This document shows positions 1 through 10,842 of a stretch of 64,000 nucleotides of DNA, piece by piece. Under the pieces are notes generated by a model. That model was not told the origin of the DNA. It worked only from the letters and a program-made list of their open reading frames with translations, and did no database searches. Source of the DNA: Ruegeria arenilitoris (GTDB taxonomy: Bacteria > Pseudomonadota > Alphaproteobacteria > Rhodobacterales > Rhodobacteraceae); the NCBI RefSeq assembly GCF_013032855.1, contig NZ_WQDA01000002.1:496001-560000 (forward strand). The letters run 5' to 3'. Each line of letters begins with the position of its first letter. Positions within the stretch are counted from its first letter, which is position 1. Made by a program: the position numbers and the translations under genes.

Positions 1-881
1 CCGGCCGCGGCGATCAGGGCGATGCCCGCAATCTGAAGCGGTCCGATCCCCTGCCCCATCACCACCCAGGCAAAAAGCGGCCCGAAGATCATGACCGAAT
101 ACTCGAACACCGCGACATATGACGGCTCGCCCAGTTGGTAGGCCTTGATCAGCATGAATACCGCAGCCGTGGACCCAACCGCCTGCAATGCGACCCAAGG
201 CAGAGCGGCCTCCATCGGCCAGACCCAGCCCCGGGTCACAAAACCAGCCGGGCCGTCAGACCCGACCACCGGCAAAACCGAAAACACGGCGAGGCCAAGA
301 GCGCCGGCCAGCCCAAGCGTGACAATCATCGCGGCCAGCAAGGCGACGGTGCTTTCGTTTGCACAATGCGTTCGGGTCAGAATCGCACTGAGCGCATAGA
401 AAAAGCCGCCAGCCACCGGCAATAGGCTGGTCGCATCAAAGGCATTGGGGTCAGGCTGCAATACACAGAGGATTCCGACAAACCCGATAAGCACAGCCAG
501 GACCCGCCAGGGGCCGATCTTCTGGTCCAGCAACAGCGCGGAAATCAACAGAACGAAGATCGGTGATGTGAACAGCCCCGCAAGGGCCTGAGCAATTGGC
601 ATCAAAGCCAGTGAGCTGAAATAGAACAACATCGCCAGGGTGATCAGAACACTGCGCAGCAGGACCGCCCAAAACCTCTGAGGTCGCAGCCCTCCAAACC
701 CAAGAAACGACAGTCCAACGATAAGAGGCAGCATCATCACGGCCCGGCTTAGGTGGAATTGCCACAGACCGATCGTTTCGGCCAGCCGAATGACGAAATT
801 GTCCACGACGCCGATGATTGCCATGGCCGAGACCATCAGAACCGATGCAAGAACCGGTGAAGAAGGATGTGCTGTCTGCAT
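1..881 (-). CDS. EamA/DMT-family permease (C-terminus beyond window)
   Basis: An open frame runs from an ATG at 881-879 to the window edge with no stop, so about 293 N-terminal residues are visible. It is almost entirely hydrophobic, with nine or so helices arranged as two EamA halves. The second half contains a LIKAYQLGEPSYVAVFEYS stretch typical of drug/metabolite transporters of the RhaT/YdcZ/EamA type. Family members are inner-membrane exporters of amino acids or small metabolites; the substrate cannot be read here. It is divergent from the next gene, with about 145 bp between the starts. Identity as a DMT permease is secure, specificity is not. Confidence 0.85.
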   Translation of the reverse strand, partial: MQTAHPSSPVLASVLMVSAMAIIGVVDNFVIRLAETIGLWQFHLSRAVMMLPLIVGLSFLGFGGLRPQRFWAVLLRSVLITLAMLFYFSSLALMPIAQALAGLFTSPIFVLLISALLLDQKIGPWRVLAVLIGFVGILCVLQPDPNAFDATSLLPVAGGFFYALSAILTRTHCANESTVALLAAMIVTLGLAGALGLAVFSVLPVVGSDGPAGFVTRGWVWPMEAALPWVALQAVGSTAAVFMLIKAYQLGEPSYVAVFEYSVMIFGPLFAWVVMGQGIGPLQIAGIALIAAA

Positions 882-1026
882 GTGGCCTTGGCCTCCGGGC
901 CCTTTGGCCGAAACTACGCGTCCCGGTTATCGAGCACATTTCCAAATCACCACGCAACAGGTTTGCGCGGATTAATCTCTCCGTGCTAGGAATCGACAAA
1001 AGAAAAAACGAGCAGACCTCATCGAA

Positions 1027-2040
1027 ATGACGGCACTGAAACAATACCAGCGGATCGAGGCTACCGGTCTGTGGCGCCCGTCGCCCGACGAGCAGCGGCG
1101 CGAAGTGGTTGTTTCGATCGGCGAGGCGACGTTGACCATCACCGATTTCAACGATCGCGCGCTGACGCACTGGTCGCTTGCCGCACTTGAAAGGCAGAAC
1201 CCGGGCAAGTTCCCCGCGATATTCAACCCCGATGGCGACCCGGATGAGACACTGGAGCTGGAGCAGTCCGAAACCACCATGATCGAGGCAATCGACCGCT
1301 TGCAACGCGCCATCGAACGGGCGCGCCCGCATCCCGGGCGGTTGCGGTGGGCCAGTGTCGGCGGAGTGGTTGCGGCTGTCGCGGCGGTCTTGCTGTTCTG
1401 GTTGCCCGGCGCCCTGCAAAGCCATGTCGAAAAGGTCGTGCCCGAGATCAAACGGCAGGACATCGGGAACACGATTCTGCAACGGATTGAACGGGTCTCG
1501 GGCCGGGCCTGCGCCTCGGCGGACGCGCAGCCGGCGCTGCAGAAGCTGGCCCAGAGAACAGGTGTGCGACGGATCGTTGTGTTGCCGGCCGGGGTGCAGG
1601 AAAACCTGTCACTTCCCGGAGGGATCGTGCTGCTGAACCGAGCGCTGGTTGAAGACAGTGAAGATCCCGCGGTTGCCGCCGGTTACGTGATAGCTGAACG
1701 CACGCGGGCCAGGCTGCATGATCCGTTGGACGATCTCCTGGACAAAACTGGGCCCACTGCAGCGTTTCGCCTGCTGACGACGGGCGAACTGACACCCCAG
1801 ATCGTGGACACCTATACCGAACAGGTTCTGGCCGAACCCCGCCCCGCAGTTCCGGAAGACGACTTGCTGGAGGCGTTTGCGTCCGCCAATTTGCCCTCAA
1901 CCCCATATGCCTATGCGGTTGATATCACGGGCGAAACGGTTCTGGGTTTGATCGAGGCCGACCCGATGGCGGGTCAGCCTTTGGATCAGGTTATGCCCGA
2001 CCGCGATTGGGTACGGCTGCAGAACATCTGCAGCGACTAG
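1027..2040 (+). CDS. single-pass membrane protein with decayed M48-like region
   Basis: A protein of 337 residues not recognised as a named family. A soluble N-terminal part (1-105) is followed by one transmembrane helix near 109-128 and an extracytoplasmic C-terminal half. Residues 196-229 (LPGGIVLLNRALVED followed by VAAGYVIAERTRAR) resemble the LPGG...LL...VLAHEIAHV segment of M48 metallopeptidases, but the HExxH zinc motif is absent. This suggests an inactive M48-like domain, which is my inference. It stands alone on the plus strand and its stop lies six bases from the convergent upp stop. No strong ribosome-binding site precedes the ATG. Confidence 0.7.
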   Translation: MTALKQYQRIEATGLWRPSPDEQRREVVVSIGEATLTITDFNDRALTHWSLAALERQNPGKFPAIFNPDGDPDETLELEQSETTMIEAIDRLQRAIERARPHPGRLRWASVGGVVAAVAAVLLFWLPGALQSHVEKVVPEIKRQDIGNTILQRIERVSGRACASADAQPALQKLAQRTGVRRIVVLPAGVQENLSLPGGIVLLNRALVEDSEDPAVAAGYVIAERTRARLHDPLDDLLDKTGPTAAFRLLTTGELTPQIVDTYTEQVLAEPRPAVPEDDLLEAFASANLPSTPYAYAVDITGETVLGLIEADPMAGQPLDQVMPDRDWVRLQNICSD

Positions 2041-2046
2041 GCGCGC

Positions 2047-2679
2047 CTATTTGGTGCCGAACATCCGGTCTCCGGCATCGCCCAGACCAGGCATGATGTA
2101 GCCTTTGGAATTCAGCTCGCGATCCAGTGCAGCAGTCACGATCTTGACGTCGGGATGCGCCTCTTTCATGCGCGCCACACCTTCGGGGGCGGCCAGCAGG
2201 CACAGGAACCGGATGTCGGTGGCACCGGCCTGTTTCAGAAGGTCGATCGCAGCGGCCGAGCTGTTGCCGGTGGCCAGCATCGGGTCAACCGCAATCACCA
2301 GCCGATCTTTAAGGCCTTCGGGGGCCTTGAAGTAGTACTGCACCGGCTGCAGCGTTTCTTCATCGCGATACAGGCCCACGAATCCGACCCGGGCGGAGGG
2401 CACCAGTTCCAGAACGCCGTCCAGCATCCCGTTGCCCGCACGCAGGATCGACACCAGCGCCAGTTTCTTGCCCGCCAGGATCGGCGCATCCATCTCCTCC
2501 ATCGGAGTCTCGATATGGCGCGTGGTCAGGGGCATCTCGCGCGTGACTTCATAGGCCAGCAGCAGCGTGATCTCGCGCAGCAATTGCCGGAACGAGGCGG
2601 TCGAGGTGCCCTTGTCCCTCATGAGCGTCAGTTTGTGCTGAACCAGCGGGTGGTCGACGACGGTCAGATGTTCGCTCAT
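2047..2679 (-). CDS. upp: uracil phosphoribosyltransferase
   Basis: A 210-residue protein of normal UPRTase length. It makes UMP from uracil and PRPP in cytosolic pyrimidine salvage. The PRPP-binding loop [14 protein letters not shown] and the C-terminal [16 protein letters not shown] uracil-site motif are both present. It is the last gene of the minus-strand nucleoside operon; its ATG overlaps the stop of the adenosine deaminase gene in an ATGA, so the two are probably translationally coupled. Uracil released from deoxyuridine or uridine by the upstream phosphorylase could feed directly into this step. Confidence 0.97.
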   Translation of the reverse strand: MSEHLTVVDHPLVQHKLTLMRDKGTSTASFRQLLREITLLLAYEVTREMPLTTRHIETPMEEMDAPILAGKKLALVSILRAGNGMLDGVLELVPSARVGFVGLYRDEETLQPVQYYFKAPEGLKDRLVIAVDPMLATGNSSAAAIDLLKQAGATDIRFLCLLAAPEGVARMKEAHPDVKIVTAALDRELNSKGYIMPGLGDAGDRMFGTK

Positions 2680-3662
2680 GTGTTCTCCAGTCTTTTCCTG
2701 ACCCTTTCGCGGGTCTCTTCATCGCAGAATGCGGCGTTCAGGGCGGTGTCGTTCAGCGCGGCGAAATCCTTGGCGTCCCAGCCGAAGGCCTGGGCCAGCA
2801 TGTCATATTCGCGGCGCATGGTGGTATGAAAAAACGGCGGGTCATCGGTGGATACTGTGACCTTCACACCCGCCGCGCGCAGCCGCGCGATCGGGTGGGC
2901 CGCAAAATCGGGGTACAGTCCCAGCACCACGTTCGAGCCCGGGCAGACCTCGAGCGTGACGCCCCGGTCGGCCAGCTCATGCACCAGATCGGGGTCTTCG
3001 ATGGCTCGCACGCCATGGCCCACACGTTCGACCCCCAGCGCGCGCACCGCATCGCGCACGCTTTCGGGGCCGCCGAATTCGCCGGCATGGGTGGTCAGGC
3101 GCAATCCGGCCTCGCGCGCGCAGTCGAAGGCCCATTTGAAATCGGCCTGCTGGCCCATGGCCTCGTTCCCGCCCATACCGAACCCGGTGATCCAGTCACC
3201 CGCGGTTTCAGCGGCGCAGCGCGCGCTGCGCTTGGCCTTGTCGGGTCCGAAATGGCGCACGCAGGTCACCACGCCGCGCAGGGTGATGTCGAACTTGTGC
3301 TCGGCCTCGTCAGCGGCGTCCTGAATGGCGGCCAGATAGTCGCGCCAGGCGTGCAGATCGCCCCCGCCGCAGAAATCGGGGCTGAGGAAGGTTTCGGAAT
3401 AGACCACCCCGTTCGCCGCGCTTTCTTCCAGGATCGCCAGCGTCAGGCGGCGGAAATCCTCGGGCGTTTTCAACACCTCGCAAGCGGCCTCGTAGACGCT
3501 GAGGAAATGCGCGAAATCGCGGAAGTCATAGCTGCCGTCGGGCTTGAAGATGCCGCTCAGGTCAACCTTCTTTTCATGCGCCAGCTGGCGGATGAAGGCG
3601 GGCGGGGCCGCACCTTCGTGATGCAGGTGCAGTTCGATCTTGGGCAGGTCTGCGACGGTCAT
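2676..3662 (-). CDS. add: adenosine deaminase family protein
   Basis: The encoded protein has 328 residues. The start chosen is the ATG at 3662-3660, because the protein then begins [20 protein letters not shown] with the HxH zinc ligands in the usual place, and because it overlaps the deoB stop as ATGA. Further metal and catalytic motifs are visible: TTHAGE, a conserved HGV in [11 protein letters not shown], and STDDPP. The enzyme hydrolyses adenosine or deoxyadenosine to inosine or deoxyinosine. An adenine deaminase activity cannot be excluded by sequence alone, but the position among nucleoside salvage genes favours adenosine. Confidence 0.93.
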   Translation of the reverse strand: MTVADLPKIELHLHHEGAAPPAFIRQLAHEKKVDLSGIFKPDGSYDFRDFAHFLSVYEAACEVLKTPEDFRRLTLAILEESAANGVVYSETFLSPDFCGGGDLHAWRDYLAAIQDAADEAEHKFDITLRGVVTCVRHFGPDKAKRSARCAAETAGDWITGFGMGGNEAMGQQADFKWAFDCAREAGLRLTTHAGEFGGPESVRDAVRALGVERVGHGVRAIEDPDLVHELADRGVTLEVCPGSNVVLGLYPDFAAHPIARLRAAGVKVTVSTDDPPFFHTTMRREYDMLAQAFGWDAKDFAALNDTALNAAFCDEETRERVRKRLENT

Positions 3663-4870
3663 AGAAAGGTCCTTCCCGGCCCTTGCGCCGGAATGTTCAG
3701 GTGATGGGCGATGCTGGCGGCCACGTCGGCGAAATTGACTTGCCCGATCTGTCCGGCCCCCAGGCCGGCGGTCAGCACCGGCACCTGCTCGCGCGTGTGG
3801 TCGGTGCCGATCCAGCTTGGGTCGTTGCCGTGATCCGCGGTCAGAAGAAACAGGTCGCCCGGACGCAGCCGGGGCAGGATACGGCCGATCTCGGTGTCGA
3901 ACCACTCCAGCGCGCGGGCATAGCCCGAGATGTCGCGCCGGTGGCCGTACTGGCTGTCAAACTCGACGAAATTTGCGAATGTCAAGCTGCCGTCCTCGGC
4001 GCTGTCCACAAGGCGCGAGAGGTGACCCATCAGTTCGGCGTCCGAGCCCTTGTCCAGCGTGTCGATCCCCTGCATCGAGAAGATGTCGCCGATCTTGCCC
4101 ACGCCATGCACCTTGCGTCCGGCATCCTGCGCCCAGTTGGTCAGCACCGGCGCGGGCGGCGTGATGGCGAAATCCTTGCGATTTGTGGTGCGGACAAACC
4201 CCTGTTCGGGCGATCCCACGAAGGGGCGCGCGATCACCCGGCCCACCTTCATCTCGTGCAGCATGGGGGCCAGGCTCCGGCACATCTGGTACAGGCGCTC
4301 CAGCCCGAACGTCTCCTCGTGCGCGGCAATCTGGAACACGCTGTCGGCCGAGGTATAGCAGATCGGCCAACCCGTGCTCATGTGTTCAGCACCCAGTTCG
4401 GCAATGATCGTGGTGCCCGAGGCATGGCAATTGCCCAAAATGCCCTCGGTTCCGGCCGCCTGCGCGGCGGCGCGGGTCAGATCATCAGGGAAGGCGGGGA
4501 CCGTGTCGGGGAAATAGTGCCAGTCCCACGGCACCGGCAGACCGGCCAGTTCCCAATGGCCTGAAGGCGTGTCCTTGCCCGGCGAACGCTCGCGCGCGCA
4601 GCCCCACAGGCCGGTCGGGTCGGCCTCCAACCCCGGCACAACCGCGCCCGAGGCCAGCCGCACCGCCGCCCCCAGCCCCAGCGCATCGAGGTTAGGCAGG
4701 CGCAACGGCCCGGACCGGCCATCCTCGGCCCGCCCTTCAGCGCAGGCCTGCGCGATATGGGCCACCGTGTTGGCACCCGTGTCCGGCACGTCGCCGTTGA
4801 AAAACCGGTCGGCATCCGGCGCACCGCCGATACCCACCGAATCCATCACCACAAGGAACGCGCGGCTCAT
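3659..4870 (-). CDS. deoB: phosphopentomutase
   Basis: A 403-residue enzyme of the alkaline phosphatase superfamily that interconverts (deoxy)ribose-1-phosphate and -5-phosphate. The N-terminal metal and phosphate-binding motif VVMDSVGIGGAPDA and the C-terminal TADHGNDP metal-ligand motif are present, together with GDIFSMQGIDTLDKG. It shares ATGA overlaps with deoA upstream and add downstream. It takes the sugar phosphate produced by thymidine phosphorylase towards central metabolism. No deoC is seen within the operon, so the aldolase step must be encoded elsewhere. Confidence 0.97.
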   Translation of the reverse strand: MSRAFLVVMDSVGIGGAPDADRFFNGDVPDTGANTVAHIAQACAEGRAEDGRSGPLRLPNLDALGLGAAVRLASGAVVPGLEADPTGLWGCARERSPGKDTPSGHWELAGLPVPWDWHYFPDTVPAFPDDLTRAAAQAAGTEGILGNCHASGTTIIAELGAEHMSTGWPICYTSADSVFQIAAHEETFGLERLYQMCRSLAPMLHEMKVGRVIARPFVGSPEQGFVRTTNRKDFAITPPAPVLTNWAQDAGRKVHGVGKIGDIFSMQGIDTLDKGSDAELMGHLSRLVDSAEDGSLTFANFVEFDSQYGHRRDISGYARALEWFDTEIGRILPRLRPGDLFLLTADHGNDPSWIGTDHTREQVPVLTAGLGAGQIGQVNFADVAASIAHHLNIPAQGPGRTFL

Positions 4871-6174
4871 GCGAGGATCCTTTCGTGTACCAGCTCCGGC
4901 ACCGGAACGGGCGCGGGGCCGATGGTGATCGCGGCACGCACGGCTTGCGCGGCCCGCTGCGCGGCGTCCTCGCGCGCGGCATGGACCACGGCCACCGGCG
5001 TTCCGGCCGAGACCTTGTCGCCCAGCCGCACCAGCCCCGACAGCCCCACCGCCGGGTCGATCACATCGCTTTCCACCTGTCGGCCACCGCCCAGCGCCAC
5101 GACGGCAAGGCCCAGCGCCTCGCCGTCCATCGCGGAGACATAGCCTTCATCCTGCGCCGTGACCTCAAGGATCACGCTGGCCTCGGGCAGATAGCGCGCC
5201 CAGTCCTCGACCAGACCCAGCGGACCGCCCACCGCGGCCATCATCCGTCCGAACCGTTCGGCCGCACGGCCGTCGCGGATCACCTCGGCGATCATGTCCC
5301 GCCCGGCCTGTGCGTCACCGACCATACCGGCGTCAGACAGCAGAACACCGCCCAGCTCGGCCGAAATCTCGGCCAGGGGCGAGGGCTGACCACCGGTCAG
5401 CACTTTCATCACCTCGGCGATTTCCAGGGCGTTGCCCAAGGCCGGCGCCAGCGGCTGGTTCATGTCGGTGATCAGGGCCGAGGTCCGGCACCCGGCCGTA
5501 TTGGCCGTTTCCGTCAGGGCCTGCGCCAGCTTGCGCGCCTCGTCCAGCGTTTTCATGAAGGCCCCGCTGCCCACCTTGACGTCCAGCACCAGCGCATCGG
5601 GGCTGGCCGCCAGTTTCTTGGACAGGATCGAGGCCGTGATCAGGTCGAGGCTTTCGACCGTGGCGGTCACGTCGCGGATCGCATAGAGCCGCTTGTCCGC
5701 CGGAGCGATCTGTGCCGTCGCGCCAACGATGGCGGCGCCGGTCTCGGCCAAAATCTGGGCCAGCCGGTCCTGGCTGATCTGGGTCGACACGCCAGGGATC
5801 GCCTCGAGCTTGTCGAGTGTCCCGCCGGTATGGCCCAGACCGCGCCCCGAGATCATCGGTACATAGGCCCCGCATTCCGCCAGCGCCGGGGCCAGCACAA
5901 GGCTTACGCAATCCCCCACCCCGCCGGTCGAATGCTTGTCGATCACCGGACCGTCCAGATCCCAGGTCAAAACCTCACCGCTGTCGCGCATGGCCAGCGT
6001 CAGCGCGGCGCGGCCTTCGGGACCCAGCCCGCCCATGCAGACGGCCATGGCAAAGGCTCCGGCCTGGGCGTCGCTGACGCTGCCATCGGCCAGACCTTGG
6101 GCGAACCACGCCAGCTCGCTGGCATCCGGCACTTCGCGGCGGCGCAGTTTCGCGATAATCGAACGGGCGTCCAT
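4867..6174 (-). CDS. deoA: thymidine phosphorylase
   Basis: The product has 435 residues, the expected size. It cleaves thymidine or deoxyuridine with phosphate to the free base and deoxyribose-1-phosphate. The phosphate-binding signature DKHSTGGVGD and the glycine-rich SGRGLGHTGGTLDKLE motif are clear. It follows cdd by 11 bases and overlaps deoB by ATGA. Together with cdd it would convert deoxycytidine via deoxyuridine to uracil and sugar phosphate. Confidence 0.97.
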   Translation of the reverse strand: MDARSIIAKLRRREVPDASELAWFAQGLADGSVSDAQAGAFAMAVCMGGLGPEGRAALTLAMRDSGEVLTWDLDGPVIDKHSTGGVGDCVSLVLAPALAECGAYVPMISGRGLGHTGGTLDKLEAIPGVSTQISQDRLAQILAETGAAIVGATAQIAPADKRLYAIRDVTATVESLDLITASILSKKLAASPDALVLDVKVGSGAFMKTLDEARKLAQALTETANTAGCRTSALITDMNQPLAPALGNALEIAEVMKVLTGGQPSPLAEISAELGGVLLSDAGMVGDAQAGRDMIAEVIRDGRAAERFGRMMAAVGGPLGLVEDWARYLPEASVILEVTAQDEGYVSAMDGEALGLAVVALGGGRQVESDVIDPAVGLSGLVRLGDKVSAGTPVAVVHAAREDAAQRAAQAVRAAITIGPAPVPVPELVHERILA

Positions 6175-6185
6175 GGGCGCGGCCC

Positions 6186-6569
6186 TTACATGAACGAGGC
6201 GTCGAAGGCGCCGGGCAGCAGCTCGCCGATGGTCGTGCGGGTTTCAACCCCGTCCACCGTCGCCATGGTGACCACCACGTCCTTGTCCCCGAACTCGGCC
6301 AGTTTCTGCCGGCACCCGCCGCAGGGCGGCACCGGTTGCGGGCTGGAGGCGACGACATAGACCTCAGCCAGCTTGTTTTCTCCGGCGGCGACCATCGCGG
6401 CGATCGCACCGGCCTCAGCGCAGGTGCCTTCGGGATAGGCCACGTTTTCCACGTTGCAGCCCGCGAACATCGCGCCCGACGGGGTGCGGACCGCGGCGCC
6501 TACCTTGAAATTCGAATAGGGCGCATAGGCGTTTTCACGCACCTTGAGGGCTGCTTCTTTCAACGACAT
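6186..6569 (-). CDS. cdd: cytidine deaminase
   Basis: A short 127-residue tetrameric-type cytidine deaminase. The start MSLKEAALKVRENAYAPYSN at 6569 was chosen because it places the YAPYSNF motif at the usual position; the frame continues upstream without homology. Zinc and proton-shuttle motifs TCAEAGAI and PCGGCRQ provide the three Cys ligands and the catalytic Glu. It is the first gene of the salvage operon cdd-deoA-deoB-add-upp, so the operon promoter should lie in 6570-6675. Confidence 0.95.
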   Translation of the reverse strand: MSLKEAALKVRENAYAPYSNFKVGAAVRTPSGAMFAGCNVENVAYPEGTCAEAGAIAAMVAAGENKLAEVYVVASSPQPVPPCGGCRQKLAEFGDKDVVVTMATVDGVETRTTIGELLPGAFDASFM

Positions 6570-6675
6570 GGCGATTCCCCGATTTTTGATCATCTGGTCA
6601 GAATGCCATACCCTACTGGAAATCCGCGGGGGAATTGAAGCCCCCTCTGCACGGGAATCGCAGCGCGCCCGCGCG

Positions 6676-7761
6676 TCAGCCCAGATCGGTCTTGAAATAC
6701 CCCGGCAGCGTGACCTCGAGCAGTTCGACATCGTAGCTGGGGTCGGCCAGTCGCGTGCGCATTCCGGGTGGAATGACAAAGGCGTCGCCCTGCTCCAGGC
6801 GAAACGGATCACGGCCTTCACCTTCCAGGGTGACTGCCCCGTTCATCACGAAGGTAAAGTGGATATCGGCATCATGGCTGGCCCAGACCGGATCGCCCTG
6901 CCCCCGGCGCACCACCTGTACGCCCGCCACGCCCTTGGTGTTTTCGGCAATCGTCGTGTCACGGCATTGATAGCCCGGCAGGCGGAACGGCTGCCACTCT
7001 GCCCCTTCGGCCCGGTTGTAGACAAACCGCTGGCCCTGCCATTCCCGCTCGGGGCGGTAATGCGGCGTGGGAAGTTGCATATTGTGGTCGATCTCGGTGA
7101 CATGTTCGGCCGGAACGCCGATTTCGATCACCTGCACGTTGTCCGACGCTTCGAGCACGCGGTGCCGGATTTCGGGCGGCTGAATGAAACAGTCGCCAGC
7201 GGTCAGGCGCATCTTGTCGCCCTGATCCTCATAGACCACATCCACCCAGCCGTGGATGCAGAAGATCAGCTGGAACCCGACCTTGTGAAAATGCACCATG
7301 TCCGGGACCGGACCGCCGTCGGGAATGCGGATATGGCTGGCGATGATCGACCCGCCCAGTCGGTCCGGCACCAGGTCGCGGTAATGCATGCCCGCGCGCC
7401 CGATGATCCAGGGCGCCTGATCCTTGAGCCTGCGGACGACGAAGGAATGAACCGTCTCGGGCATCACCAGGGGCGGGTTGCGCTCTTCGATCTTGATGCG
7501 GGTGCCGTTGGGGGCGACCAGGCTGCGCTGACCGCCGGCAAACCCGTCCGGATCATCAGTGAGGATGCGCAAGGTGCCCGGCGCCTCGGGCGCGTCCTTT
7601 TCCACCCGCAGGCGCAGGCCGTGCCCGGAAAACACCGCGACCCGAGGGTCATCCGCCGGATAGATCATGTCCATCCGCATGCCCAGAACCTTGGTGTAGA
7701 ACGGAATGTCGTCGCGCAACTCTTGGGTCGGAATGCGGAATTCGGCTATGGTGTCGGTCAT
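6676..7761 (-). CDS. VOC-like/bicupin fusion protein
   Basis: A protein of 361 residues starting at an ATG behind a GAGGAGACC Shine-Dalgarno. The N-terminal 110 residues (EFRIPTQELRDDIPFYTKVLGM) look like a glyoxalase/VOC half-domain. They are followed by two cupin barrels, about 150-240 (HFHKVGFQLIFCIHGWVDVV) and about 285-355 (HDADIHFTFVMNGAVTLEGE). Several His residues could bind metal in each barrel. Family members include dioxygenases and sensor-like cupins; I do not know the substrate. It is divergent from maeB, sharing a 143-bp intergenic region with a palindrome. Confidence 0.8.
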   Translation of the reverse strand: MTDTIAEFRIPTQELRDDIPFYTKVLGMRMDMIYPADDPRVAVFSGHGLRLRVEKDAPEAPGTLRILTDDPDGFAGGQRSLVAPNGTRIKIEERNPPLVMPETVHSFVVRRLKDQAPWIIGRAGMHYRDLVPDRLGGSIIASHIRIPDGGPVPDMVHFHKVGFQLIFCIHGWVDVVYEDQGDKMRLTAGDCFIQPPEIRHRVLEASDNVQVIEIGVPAEHVTEIDHNMQLPTPHYRPEREWQGQRFVYNRAEGAEWQPFRLPGYQCRDTTIAENTKGVAGVQVVRRGQGDPVWASHDADIHFTFVMNGAVTLEGEGRDPFRLEQGDAFVIPPGMRTRLADPSYDVELLEVTLPGYFKTDLG

Positions 7762-7863
7762 GCTGGTCTCCTCTGCGCGGGACTGTGAGGGGCCGCTGGG
7801 GGATTTGCAAGTCGGGGTCGGATCCGCCTTCATGCGATTTCGAGGTTTCCCCTGCGTCAGAAA

Positions 7864-7881
7864 TAGTTTAGCACTAAACTA
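7864..7881. promoter_or_regulatory. perfect 18-bp palindrome before maeB
   Basis: TAGTTTAGCACTAAACTA consists of two perfectly complementary 8-base arms with a 2-base centre. It lies 23 bp before the maeB ATG and about 100 bp before the divergent cupin gene. Position and symmetry suggest a dimeric repressor operator; the regulator is unknown. Confidence 0.55.
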
Positions 7882-7904
7882 AATTCCAAACGGGAAGTTT
7901 TGAC

Positions 7905-10178
<2,274 letters not shown>

Positions 10179-10224
10179 CCGCGGCGGCCTGGCCGGTCTG
10201 GCCGCCCTGCCGAGGGAGGTCATC

Positions 10225-10614
10225 ATGAAAGGTCACTGCCACTGTGGCGCCGTGCGATGGGCCAGCGATGCCGAGATCGCCTGGAGCTGTTACTGCCACT
10301 GCGCGGATTGCAGGCGCAATTGCGCCGCCCCAGTCACGGCGTTCATCGGGCTGCCGCACGGCTCGGTGACATGGTCAGGGGATGCGCCACGCGTGTACAA
10401 CTCGTCTGAGGATGTTGAACGTTTGTTCTGCGGGACCTGCGGCACGCCGATGGCATATCGCAATGCCCGCGACCGGGTGAACATTCATCTCTACACCGCC
10501 ACGTTGGACAACCCCGAGGATGCCGCGCCCCGGTTTCACGTTTATCACGCCGAGCATCTGCACTGGCTGAACATCGAGGACAGCCTGCCCCGATATGCCG
10601 GAACGGCGACCTGA
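10225..10614 (+). CDS. GFA-family (glutathione-dependent formaldehyde-activating-like) protein
   Basis: A protein of 129 residues. The ATG at 10225 follows a strong GAGGGAGG site, so I prefer it to the longer frame. The CENP-V/GFA zinc signature is complete: CHCGAV near the N-terminus, then CYCHCADC, and finally CGTCGTP. In this family glutathione conjugation of formaldehyde has been shown only for a few members, so the exact reaction is uncertain. It lies 46 bp after maeB and may be read from the same transcript. Confidence 0.88.
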   Translation: MKGHCHCGAVRWASDAEIAWSCYCHCADCRRNCAAPVTAFIGLPHGSVTWSGDAPRVYNSSEDVERLFCGTCGTPMAYRNARDRVNIHLYTATLDNPEDAAPRFHVYHAEHLHWLNIEDSLPRYAGTAT

Positions 10615-10656
10615 TCCGAATCTGACGAAGCCGCGTTTGCACCAGACGCTTCGCAG

Positions 10657-10747
10657 ATTTGCAAGTTCTGCAATAATTTCCTGCTCAGGCGCGAAAACAA
10701 GGATCATTTGCAAAACTTTGCAAGACAAATGGGGCAGTTCTGCAAAT
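10657..10747. promoter_or_regulatory. cluster of TTTGCAA boxes upstream of prpE
   Basis: Five TGCAA-core boxes occur: TTTGCAAG (10658-10665), TTCTGCAA (10666-10673), TTTGCAAA (10707-10714), TTTGCAAG (10717-10724) and TTCTGCAAA (10738-10746). The pair at 10707-10724 reads TTTGCAAAACTTTGCAAG. RamB and other short-chain fatty acyl regulators (ScfR family, such as PccR of Rhodobacter) bind TTTGCAAA-type repeats before acyl-CoA metabolism genes, so these are probable ScfR operators. A ScfR-type protein is encoded at the right end of this window. Confidence 0.7.
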
Positions 10748-10842
10748 ATTTCGCGATAAACTGACGCGCCGTCACGCGCGCCGCTTGCCCGGGTGAACCC
10801 AGCCGCCTAACACAAAGATGACAGTTTTCGGGAGGAGGACCC

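Noticed and set aside
451..1482. 343-residue minus-strand frame
   Set aside because: It overlaps both the EamA gene and the membrane-protein gene, with shadow-like composition.
4885..6360. 491-residue plus-strand frame opposite deoA
   Set aside because: His/Arg/Gln-rich antisense shadow of deoA and cdd in GC-rich DNA; no homology.
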